Origin: Spirochaetales bacterium
Lineage (GTDB): Bacteria > Spirochaetota > Spirochaetia > DSM-2461
DNA length: 44,164 bases
Assembly: GCA_028532905.1 (NCBI GenBank)
Contig: JAQQAM010000035.1
Span: 1-44,164, forward strand
Direction of reading: 5' to 3'
Shown piece after piece: positions 32,026 through 39,829 of the stretch. How positions within the stretch are numbered: position 1 is the stretch's first letter; each line of letters opens with the position of its first letter. Under the pieces are notes generated by a model that had not been told where the DNA came from, did no database searches, and saw only the letters and a list, made by a program, of their open reading frames with translations. A program made the translations under genes and the position numbers.

Positions 32026-33695
32026 TGTTCCTCCAACCCCAGGCTTATGGTGTACTTATACCCCTGTTCTGTCAGAAACTGCTGTCTGTTAGCGGCATAC
32101 TGTTCTTCTACAGTATAACGGGTAACCAGGGAATAAAACCAGGAATCCCTGTCTTTAGGTCTTAAGATCCGTCCCAGTCGTTGTGCCTCTTCCTGGCGGG
32201 AGCCGAAGGTTCCCGATATCTGAATGGCCACAGACGCATCCGGCAGGTCTATGGCAAAGTTGGCCACCTTGGATACAACGATAATCCGGGATTTTCCTGT
32301 CCGGAAGTCATCATAGATTTCTTCCCGCTGGGCATTGGGCGTTTTTCCTGTAATCAGGGGGGCTTTGAGAATCCGGGCCATCTCCTGCAGCTGTTTGACG
32401 TACTGTCCGATGACCAGTATGGAATCATCCGGGTGTTTCTCGATGATTTTCAGAACAAGCTCGGGCTTCATGGGGTTCTCAGCGGCAATCCGGAACTTCA
32501 GCCTCTTGTCGGCCACGGCATAACTGGTTTTCAGATTTTCCGGCAGATCCAGACGGACCTCATGGCACCAGGCGGTGGCAATCCAGCCCCCTGCTTCCAG
32601 CTCCTTCCAGGGCACATCGTAGCGTTTGGGGCCTACCAGAGAAAACACATCTTCCTCGGCTCCGTCCTCCCTGACCAGGGTGGCAGTCAGTCCCAGACGG
32701 CGGACCGCCTGTATCTCGGCTGTCACCCGGAAGACGGGTGCCGGGAGCAGGTGTACTTCATCATAGATGATCAGTCCCCAGTTTCCTTTTCGGAAAAGGG
32801 AGAAGTGCTCGTACTCACTCTCCTTGTCCTTTCTCCAGATCAGAATCTGATAGGTGCCGATGGTTACCGGTTTGATCTCTTTTCGTTCCCCTGTGTATTC
32901 ACCGATATCCTCTTCTTTGAGATCCGTTTTATCCAGGAGTTCCCGCTTCCACTGATGAACGGCGGCCACATTGGTGGTGAGGATCAGGGTTTTGCACTGG
33001 ATACGGCTCATGGCGGTCATGCCGATAACGGTTTTTCCGCCGCCGCAGGGAACCACAACGGTTCCGAATCCGGTGCCCGGTTTATTGTTTCCGATAAAGG
33101 ATTTTACCGCATCCTCCTGATATTCCCGTATAGTCAGCTCCCGGCCGCTGAGCATGGTTTTTCGTAAATTAACCGGACAGGGATCTCCGCTTTTCAGGGG
33201 GGCCAGGTCTTCCACCGGAAATCCGGCACGGATCAGATGGAGTTTAATGGTCCCTCTGTCCATGAGTTTGAAGAAGAATCCCCCCTCCGCACCGGTCAGA
33301 TATTTCTTCACACTCTTGAGGTGGGCAATTTCCTTCAAAATGGCCGGGTCCGATGATTTCAGGTAAAGTGTCTCTTCATCTTCTGTGGCATCGATCTTGA
33401 TCAAGCCGTAGCGGGACAGGGTGGAGCGGACAAAGTAGAGGACATTTTCGGGAACCGGAAAACGGGAGTGTCCGTTGAGGGCCTCCATAATCTCCTCTTC
33501 CGTGATGCCCGCAGAGGCGGCATTCCACAGAGAGAGGGGCGTCATTCTGTATGTATGAATATGTTCGGGAGATTTTATCAGCTCTGCAAAGGGGGATATA
33601 TCCGCTCTGGCCTGTTCAAAGCCGGGATTGTGTACATCCAGCAGAAGTGAGTGGTCTCCCTGTACAATCAGGGCAAGTCGGGTAGGGTCAATCAT
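32022..33695 (-). CDS. xpb: XPB/Rad25-type superfamily 2 DNA helicase
   Basis: 557 aa 3'-5' DNA helicase. Walker A is PCGGGKT (216-222), Walker B is DEVH (312-315), motif III is TAT (337-339), and Arg342-Glu343-Asp344 form the XPB-specific RED motif. Motif VI is QEEAQRLGRILRPK near the C-terminus. The N-terminal 180 residues form the usual damage-recognition-like region. In eukaryotes XPB opens DNA in TFIIH; bacterial and archaeal forms are thought to act in repair or transcription-linked remodelling. A consensus promoter ends 8 nt before the ATG and no Shine-Dalgarno exists, so the mRNA should be leaderless. Confidence 0.95.
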   Translation of the reverse strand: MIDPTRLALIVQGDHSLLLDVHNPGFEQARADISPFAELIKSPEHIHTYRMTPLSLWNAASAGITEEEIMEALNGHSRFPVPENVLYFVRSTLSRYGLIKIDATEDEETLYLKSSDPAILKEIAHLKSVKKYLTGAEGGFFFKLMDRGTIKLHLIRAGFPVEDLAPLKSGDPCPVNLRKTMLSGRELTIREYQEDAVKSFIGNNKPGTGFGTVVVPCGGGKTVIGMTAMSRIQCKTLILTTNVAAVHQWKRELLDKTDLKEEDIGEYTGERKEIKPVTIGTYQILIWRKDKESEYEHFSLFRKGNWGLIIYDEVHLLPAPVFRVTAEIQAVRRLGLTATLVREDGAEEDVFSLVGPKRYDVPWKELEAGGWIATAWCHEVRLDLPENLKTSYAVADKRLKFRIAAENPMKPELVLKIIEKHPDDSILVIGQYVKQLQEMARILKAPLITGKTPNAQREEIYDDFRTGKSRIIVVSKVANFAIDLPDASVAIQISGTFGSRQEEAQRLGRILRPKDRDSWFYSLVTRYTVEEQYAANRQQFLTEQGYKYTISLGLEEQ

Positions 33696-33703
33696 AACCA
33701 GCT

Positions 33704-33732
33704 ATTATAACTTTTTCAGAGAATGTATTCAA
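33704..33732 (-). promoter_or_regulatory. Promoter of the xpb operon
   Basis: On the minus strand TTGAAT (33727-33732), a 17-bp spacer and a perfect TATAAT (33704-33709), placing the transcription start at or within 1-2 nt of the xpb ATG. Confidence 0.8.
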
Positions 33733-33762
33733 TGAGCCCCGGATTGAGGGAAATGAGGATTG

Positions 33763-33800
33763 AGAGGGGCACAGTTGCCCTGGCCCCTCTGTCTGTGCCC
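33763..33800 (-). terminator. Two alternative hairpins after the opp operon
   Basis: AGAGGGGC pairs with GCCCCTCT (33763-33770 with 33783-33790). The overlapping GGGCACAG pairs with CTGTGCCC (33767-33774 with 33793-33800). Both are perfect 8-bp stems and exclude each other. No T-tract follows on the minus strand, so termination may be factor-dependent. Confidence 0.45.
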
Positions 33801-34790
33801 TCAGGTCACAGGATAAAAACAGGCCAGACGCCTGCCCAGTTCCACTTCCCTGAACTCCGGAGGCTTCAGACAGTCCTCCTGTCTGCGGGAGCATCTGTGA
33901 TAAAAGGGGCAGCCCGTCAGAGGCTGAGTGGAATCAAAGGGTTCGTATCCTTCCGTCTCCAGAGATTCATCCATCCGGCTGGGGATGCTGTTATACAGAA
34001 GATTCGTATAGGGATGCATCCGTTTGGCAGCCAGATCCCGGGCCGGGGCTTCCTCCACAATTTTACCTCTGTACATAACCCCGATTCTGTCGCAGAAATA
34101 GGTGGTTACCGTCAGGTCATGGGCGATGAAGAGCATGGTCAGTTTGAATTTGTCCTTCAGTTTCAGAAGCAGGTTCAGAATCTGACTCTGTATGGAAACA
34201 TCCAGAGCCGACACAACCTCATCACAGATTAAAAGCTCGGGCTTCATAATCAGAGCTCTGGCTATGGAGATTCTCTGTCTCTGCCCCCCTGAGAAATCCG
34301 CCGGCCGGCGGTCCAGGTCTTCGGGATTGAGGCCGACGGTGACCATCATCTCCTCCGCTTCCTGCCGGGCCGCGCTGTCTCCGGGCCAGGCGGAACTCTG
34401 CCTGTAACCGGCGGTGAGAATACTGTAGATATTCATTCTGGGGTTCAGGGAGCGGGCGGGGTCCTGGAATATGTATTTTACCCGGCTTCTGTAGTCGAAG
34501 AGTTCTTTTTTCTTCAGATCCATCAGACTGTGTGATTCTCCGTCTTTCCCGTGGAACAGAACCTCCCCTCCGTCGGCTTTATACATCTGTACCGCCAGGC
34601 GGGCCAGTGTGGTCTTTCCGCAGCCCGATTCCCCCACCAGTCCGTAGGTCTCTCCCCTTTTCAGGTGCAGGCTGACGCCGTTGACCGCATAAACAAAACG
34701 GCCGTACCGTGCGAACAGGCCGGCTTCCAGAGGGAACCGGATTTTCAGATCTTTCAGTTCAAGGTGACAGTCTTTGCAGGCAGTACTCAC
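33801..34790 (-). CDS. oppF: Oligopeptide ABC transporter ATP-binding protein, OppF type
   Basis: 329 aa. Walker A is GESGCGKTT (53-61), followed by the ABC signature FSGGQRQRISIARAL and Walker B LLICDEVVSALD. The C-terminal oligopeptide-type extension GCPFYHRCSRRQEDCLKPPEF has the cysteines that bind a cluster in this family. It powers import as a heterodimer with OppD. It overlaps oppD by 4 nt and is the last gene of the operon. Confidence 0.94.
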   Translation of the reverse strand: MSTACKDCHLELKDLKIRFPLEAGLFARYGRFVYAVNGVSLHLKRGETYGLVGESGCGKTTLARLAVQMYKADGGEVLFHGKDGESHSLMDLKKKELFDYRSRVKYIFQDPARSLNPRMNIYSILTAGYRQSSAWPGDSAARQEAEEMMVTVGLNPEDLDRRPADFSGGQRQRISIARALIMKPELLICDEVVSALDVSIQSQILNLLLKLKDKFKLTMLFIAHDLTVTTYFCDRIGVMYRGKIVEEAPARDLAAKRMHPYTNLLYNSIPSRMDESLETEGYEPFDSTQPLTGCPFYHRCSRRQEDCLKPPEFREVELGRRLACFYPVT

Positions 34791-35785
34791 TTTAGTCCCT
34801 CCTTATAGGGATTGATGCAGCGCAGTTTCACTGATTCTGACTCCCCGGTATTCAGTGCTTCAAGATCCGGTATCTTTTCCGTACACTCTTTCTGAACCCT
34901 GCTGCACCGGGGAGCGAAAGGGCATCCCGGTTCAGGATGGATGGGATTCGGCACGGTTCCGGGAATGGTATGGAGCTCATCTGTACTGTAATGGGTGCCG
35001 AAGGCCGGCAGAGCATGGAGCAGCCCTCTGCTGTAGGGGTGGGCCGGCTGTTTGTACAACTGCTGTGCCGGTGCTTCTTCCATTACCAGTCCCCCGTAGA
35101 GAACCAGTATTCTGTCGGCTATACGGGCCACGAGATCCAGATCATGGCTGATGAAGATGATCCCCATATCCCGTTTTTTGCGAAGCTTCAGAAGCAGTTC
35201 GATAATCTGAGCCTGAATGGTCACATCCAGTGCGGTGGTGGGCTCATCGGCGATAAGGAGTCTGGGATTCCCCGCCAGGGCCAGGGCGATCATGATGCGT
35301 TGAAGCTGTCCCCCGGAAAACTGGTGGGGATAACTGGAAAGACGCTCCTCGGGCTGGGGAATCTGCACTTCCCGGAGCAGTTCCACTGCTCTTGCCTTCA
35401 GCTGTTCATCCGTCTCGGCAGGGTAGTGGAGGCGCAGGGTTTCCCTGAAGGTTTTCTCCATGCTGTACAGAGGGTCAAAGGAACGGCCCGGTTCCTGAAA
35501 AATCATGGCAGTCTTACTGCTTCTGAACCGGGGAAGCTCTTTTTTCCTGTCCAGAGCCAGCACATCCTCCCCTTCAAAGAGGATGGAGCCCTCAATCTGT
35601 GTGTAGTCGGGGAGGAGTCTCATCATCGCCTGAACGCTGACGCTCTTCCCGCTGCCGCTTTCACCCACAATTCCGAGGATTTCTCCCTTATCCATTGTAT
35701 AGGACATACCCCGCAGGGCCTGAAGAGCCCCCCGTCTTAAGGGGAAGGTTATATGTAGATCTTTAATCTCTACCAGCTGACTCAT
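34787..35785 (-). CDS. oppD: Oligopeptide ABC transporter ATP-binding protein, OppD type
   Basis: 332 aa. Walker A is GESGSGKS (41-48), the signature is FSGGQLQRIMIALAL and Walker B is LLIADEPTTALD. The C-terminal extension carries IPGTVPNPIHPEPGCPFAPRCSRVQKEC. All catalytic residues of both ATPases are present. Overlaps by 4 nt with oppC upstream and oppF downstream indicate strict co-translation. Confidence 0.95.
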   Translation of the reverse strand: MSQLVEIKDLHITFPLRRGALQALRGMSYTMDKGEILGIVGESGSGKSVSVQAMMRLLPDYTQIEGSILFEGEDVLALDRKKELPRFRSSKTAMIFQEPGRSFDPLYSMEKTFRETLRLHYPAETDEQLKARAVELLREVQIPQPEERLSSYPHQFSGGQLQRIMIALALAGNPRLLIADEPTTALDVTIQAQIIELLLKLRKKRDMGIIFISHDLDLVARIADRILVLYGGLVMEEAPAQQLYKQPAHPYSRGLLHALPAFGTHYSTDELHTIPGTVPNPIHPEPGCPFAPRCSRVQKECTEKIPDLEALNTGESESVKLRCINPYKEGLK

Positions 35786-36855
35786 CTCAGACCCCCTTTA
35801 TCACGGTGATAGGGGTCCAGATAATCCCGCAGCAGGTCTCCCAGGAAGTTGAAGGCCAGTGTGGTGACAAGGAGAAACAGACCGGGAATCAGGAACCAGG
35901 GGAAATTCCGGAGGTTGCTCAGGGTCGATATTTCTCTGTTGATCAGGCTTCCCCAGCTCACTGCCGGGTCCACAATGCCCAGTCCCAGATAACTGAGAAC
36001 CGTTTCACCCAGAATGAATCCGGGTATGCCCAGGGCAATGCTGACAATGATAATGGAGGACATCTGGGGAATAATCTGTTTGAAGATAATATTCAGGGTG
36101 GGAATTCCTTCCAGAACCGCATTGGAAATGAAGTCTTCCCTTTTAATACTGTGCACCATCCCCCTGATGAGTCTGGCGCTTCCCGGCCATCCCACAAAAC
36201 TTAAGATGATGGTGATGATCATAAATGACTGGCCGCTGGTCATATCTCTGGACAGGATGGATCTGAGAAAGAGGATCAGATAGAGCCCGGGAACCAGTAT
36301 GAAAAACTCGGAGAACCGCATGATCAGCCAGTCAATTTTTCCGCCGTAGAATCCCGCCAGTCCGCCGAATGTAATGGCCAGGGTCATGGAAATGGCTATG
36401 CCGATGAATCCGATGGTCAGACTGATCCGGCTGCCGTAGAGAATTCTGGAAAACAGACAGCGGCCCAGGTTGTCAGAGCCCATCAGAAAGACCGGTGTGC
36501 TCTGGTCTCCTTCGCTCATGCCGAAAAGGTGGCGTTCGGCGGGGATCAGACCCCACAGTTTATAGGGTTCTCCCTTTACAAAGAACTGAACCCGCTTGCC
36601 GGTGCCCTTGATCCGGGCGTATTTCCAGTTAATTTCATTGATGACGGCTCTGTCCTGAACCTGGGGACCGAAGCCCAGTTCCTGACTGTACCAGCTCACC
36701 GCCGGAGGGTGAAAGCTTTTATCCGAAAAGCTTGTTCCCGGTCCGTAGGGGGCAACAAACTCGGCAAAAATCATCATCAGATACAGAAGTATCAGTATTA
36801 TGACCGAAATCAGGGTGACCGGTCTGTAGAGCAGGGCTTTTAAAAATCCTTTCAT
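35782..36855 (-). CDS. oppC: Oligopeptide ABC transporter permease, OppC type
   Basis: 357 aa inner-membrane protein with about six helices. A first helix (LISVIILILLYLMMIF) is followed by a large periplasmic segment (about 35-135) with SWYSQELGFGPQVQ and GVKLWGLIPAERHLFGMSEGD-like sequence, longer than in many OppC proteins. HLFG...LMGSDNLGRCLFSRILYGSRISL is the family signature, and SNAVLEGIPTLNIIFKQIIPQM is the EAA-type loop. It pairs with OppB. Confidence 0.92.
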   Translation of the reverse strand: MKGFLKALLYRPVTLISVIILILLYLMMIFAEFVAPYGPGTSFSDKSFHPPAVSWYSQELGFGPQVQDRAVINEINWKYARIKGTGKRVQFFVKGEPYKLWGLIPAERHLFGMSEGDQSTPVFLMGSDNLGRCLFSRILYGSRISLTIGFIGIAISMTLAITFGGLAGFYGGKIDWLIMRFSEFFILVPGLYLILFLRSILSRDMTSGQSFMIITIILSFVGWPGSARLIRGMVHSIKREDFISNAVLEGIPTLNIIFKQIIPQMSSIIIVSIALGIPGFILGETVLSYLGLGIVDPAVSWGSLINREISTLSNLRNFPWFLIPGLFLLVTTLAFNFLGDLLRDYLDPYHRDKGGLR

Positions 36856-37928
36856 TTATTTGAGTACCTTATTCTCGGGTCTACAACAGCCAGCAGGATA
36901 TCGGCCAGAACCATTCCCAGAAGCACCAGAAAAGAGGTGAACATCAGGTTGGCCAGAACCAGATAGATATCTTCCTGCAGAACCGCTTCATACATCAGCC
37001 TTCCGATTCCGGGATAGGAAAAGATAATCTCCAGAATAAGAGATCCGGAAAAGAGGCTGGCCAGCAGGTTGGCACTGCTTGTGATATAGGGGTTCAGGGT
37101 ATTCCGGAAGGCATGGGCAAAATAGACCCTTGCCTCGGAAATCCCCCGGGCCCTCAGGGCGGTAATATAGGGCTGTCCCAGCTGATCCAGCATGGTGGCC
37201 CTGATCATCCGCATGGTCCCGCCGATGCCCCCCAGAAAGGCTCCGATTAATGGCAGGGTAATATGATGCATATAGGAGAACACAAAACGCCCCGGATCTT
37301 CGGAGAAGGGGAAACCCGGGTAGGCAGTCACCGGAAAGAGGCCTGTCACCGCGGCAAAGAGCTGCAGCAGTATCAGAAGGAGGAGCCCCGGAATGGAATG
37401 GAGAAACAGGGCGGTGAATGTGGCCGCCAGATCGGTTTTTGTCCCCACTTTCGAGGAAAAGTAGATTCCCAGGGCAAAGGATATAAAGGTGAGCATAAAC
37501 AGGGAAATCAGGTTCAGCAGTATGGAGTTGAAGATCCTTGTTTTTATCAGATAGAGAATGGGCGCCCGGCTGATCATGGAACGCCCCAGATCCCTGTCCA
37601 CAAAAACCTGTTTCAGCCAGCTCAGGTATTGAATGTAAAAGGGTTTGTCCAGCCCCAGTTCCGCCCGGAGAGCCGCCATCCTCTGTTCCGAATACTCCAG
37701 ATCCCCCGCCATGGCTGAGGAGGATGACTGTTCATTGAGCAGCTGGGCCTGAACATGTTTTTCAACAATATCTCCCGGCGCCAGTTCCATCAGCCCGAAT
37801 ACCGCAAAACCCAGAATAAAGAGAATAACAATCATGGAGGCGAACCGGCCCAGAATGAAATTCAACAGAGGGTGGGTCGTACGGAATTGTATGAGCAGCC
37901 CTGCGATCATCCGCCCTAAGTTCTTCAT
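36852..37928 (-). CDS. oppB: Oligopeptide ABC transporter permease, OppB type
   Basis: 358 aa. It shows the OppB start (LGRFASMIVILFILGFAVFGLMELAPGD), the LGLDKPFYIQYLSWLKQVFVDRDLGRSM block and the EAA-type loop ITALRARGISEARVYFAHAFRNTLNPY. The N-terminus is about 20 residues longer than usual before the first helix. It forms the channel with OppC and overlaps oppA by 4 nt. Confidence 0.92.
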   Translation of the reverse strand: MKNLGRMIAGLLIQFRTTHPLLNFILGRFASMIVILFILGFAVFGLMELAPGDIVEKHVQAQLLNEQSSSSAMAGDLEYSEQRMAALRAELGLDKPFYIQYLSWLKQVFVDRDLGRSMISRAPILYLIKTRIFNSILLNLISLFMLTFISFALGIYFSSKVGTKTDLAATFTALFLHSIPGLLLLILLQLFAAVTGLFPVTAYPGFPFSEDPGRFVFSYMHHITLPLIGAFLGGIGGTMRMIRATMLDQLGQPYITALRARGISEARVYFAHAFRNTLNPYITSSANLLASLFSGSLILEIIFSYPGIGRLMYEAVLQEDIYLVLANLMFTSFLVLLGMVLADILLAVVDPRIRYSNK

Positions 37929-39772
37929 TCGCTGTCCTTCAGAAAAAGATATTCAGACTGCAATCCCCCCAGGGTGTCATAGAAGACATTGTCCCAGCGG
38001 TCTTTGACGGCAACAAAACTCTCTGTATAGGCAAGGTAGAAGAGGGGCAGTTCCTCCAGGAGGATAGACTGGAATTCATCCCATATTTTTTTGGCTTCCA
38101 CCGGGTCAGGAGTAAAGCTTCCTTCGTTGTACAGATAATCCACGCGGGCTTCCCATTCGGTGGCCGGTTCTGTCTGCAGAGGATTCCAGAGGTGGAGATT
38201 TCCGTCAGAAGGCCAAATGTTGGAGCCCCCGGTGGGCCAGTAGTTGGAACCGCCGAATCCCAGAAGAATGGCATCCCAGTCAAAGGTACTCATCAGCATC
38301 TCAATCATCTTCTGAAAATCCAGGGGTTTCACATTGACTGTAATTCCCACCTTGGAGCATTCATCTGAAAAAATACTGGCAATATCAATTCGGATATTAT
38401 TCTCTGCATTGGTGATGATATCAAAGACAACTGCATTGCCGTCCTTGTCTCTCATAACGCCGCTCTCGTCCTGCTCCATGCCAATGGACGCCAGGAGTTT
38501 CAGAGCTTCCTCCGGGTCATAGCTGTAGATATTCACCAGGGATTCATCATAGTAGGGGTTGGCCACGGCAAAATGGTGGAGCGCCGGTTTTCCCATTCCC
38601 CGGTAAATCTGTCTGATGATCCTGTCCCGGTTGGTCAGGCGGCTCATGGCCTGGCGGAACTCTTTCTGAGTAAACCAGCTGAGCTTGGGATCATCCAGTC
38701 CCGAGGGGTTCTGATTAAAGCTGATGAAGTTGGAGCCCAGACCGGCACCGCCGTCATAGACGGTGTAGTCCCTGTTCTCTTTTTTCACAAGTTCTTCCAG
38801 ATCTTCGGCACGGATGCCGTAACTCTCGGTCTCTCCGTTTTTGAACAGCAGAAAGCTGGTATTGATGTCAGGTACAATTTTGGCAATGGATTTATCAATG
38901 TAAGGTATGGTTTGCCCTTGGGCATCCTTTTCCCAGTAGTCGTCGTTCTTTTCATAGACCAGGCGGACGCCGGGGGTGTATTCCACCAGAAAACGGGAGC
39001 CTCCGGAAGGCAGTTTTTTCACATCCATGTCGATGGTCAGTTCTTCTTTCAGCCCGGCTGGCCCTTTTTCCCTTAACAGGGGCTCATAGATAAAGCGGGG
39101 GCCGTACACCATGTTGCAGCTCAGGATGGGGTTGGCCACAATCCGGGGAAAGTGGAAGGCAAGCTTCATCTCTCCCAGTTTTTCAATTTCCACCCGGGCC
39201 TGAGAACCGTCGGCCATGGTCAGGAACTGTCCGTTAAACGCGGAGTGCTGAAAGTCTGGATTTCCGTGAATCTCGTCGTACCAGAATACAACATCGTTGG
39301 CGGTGATTTTTACTTTCTCATCAGAGTTGTAGAAGGACCAGTACAGGTCATCCCTCAGAGTGAAAATCACATCCAGCCGGTCCTCTTCCTCATATATGAC
39401 GATTTCAAAAGAGGCGGTTTCCGCTTCCCACTGCCGGGTGTAGGGGTCGTAGTCGGCCAGGTAGCCCGGGAGCAGGCCGGTCAGAACATCCATGGCTCCC
39501 TGTTCTCCGTCTGCGGTTACCAGATTGAATGTTTTGGGATCGCTGGTAAAGGTTCCCTGCCAGGTTCCTCCGGGAACACCTACTCCGTGGACATCCGTCC
39601 CCCCCGGTTTCTTGACTGTCCCGGCCATAAGCCCCTGCTGGTTTTCCACTTTAAGAGCCTCAGCTTCCTCCAGTGTCATTTCCTCATCTTTGGAGCAGGA
39701 TGCCGGAAGGATCAGAAGGAAAATACCAAGAAGAATGGCATGGAGTATAGAAATGGATCTGGATGTGTTCAT
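37925..39772 (-). CDS. oppA: Oligopeptide-type extracellular binding lipoprotein (family 5), OppA-like
   Basis: 615 aa lipoprotein. The signal ends in LPASC (Cys26). Family 5 landmarks include ADYDPYTRQWEAETASFEI, VIFTLRDDLYWSFYNSDEKVKITANDVVFWYDEI and FRQAMSRLTNRDRIIRQIYRGMGKPALHHF. It captures peptides or other ligands on the outer face of the inner membrane. AGGTGG lies 6 nt before the ATG. The gene follows a histidine kinase by 57 nt on the same strand, which may regulate or share its ligand. Confidence 0.93.
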   Translation of the reverse strand: MNTSRSISILHAILLGIFLLILPASCSKDEEMTLEEAEALKVENQQGLMAGTVKKPGGTDVHGVGVPGGTWQGTFTSDPKTFNLVTADGEQGAMDVLTGLLPGYLADYDPYTRQWEAETASFEIVIYEEEDRLDVIFTLRDDLYWSFYNSDEKVKITANDVVFWYDEIHGNPDFQHSAFNGQFLTMADGSQARVEIEKLGEMKLAFHFPRIVANPILSCNMVYGPRFIYEPLLREKGPAGLKEELTIDMDVKKLPSGGSRFLVEYTPGVRLVYEKNDDYWEKDAQGQTIPYIDKSIAKIVPDINTSFLLFKNGETESYGIRAEDLEELVKKENRDYTVYDGGAGLGSNFISFNQNPSGLDDPKLSWFTQKEFRQAMSRLTNRDRIIRQIYRGMGKPALHHFAVANPYYDESLVNIYSYDPEEALKLLASIGMEQDESGVMRDKDGNAVVFDIITNAENNIRIDIASIFSDECSKVGITVNVKPLDFQKMIEMLMSTFDWDAILLGFGGSNYWPTGGSNIWPSDGNLHLWNPLQTEPATEWEARVDYLYNEGSFTPDPVEAKKIWDEFQSILLEELPLFYLAYTESFVAVKDRWDNVFYDTLGGLQSEYLFLKDSE

Positions 39773-39829
39773 ATAATACCACCTGTTTTTGTGTTTTATT
39801 TATTGTCTACTTAAATTATCAGAATTATT

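Noticed and set aside
32181-33167. 328-codon open frame antisense to xpb
   Set aside because: Shadow of the helicase gene; no recognisable domain or start.
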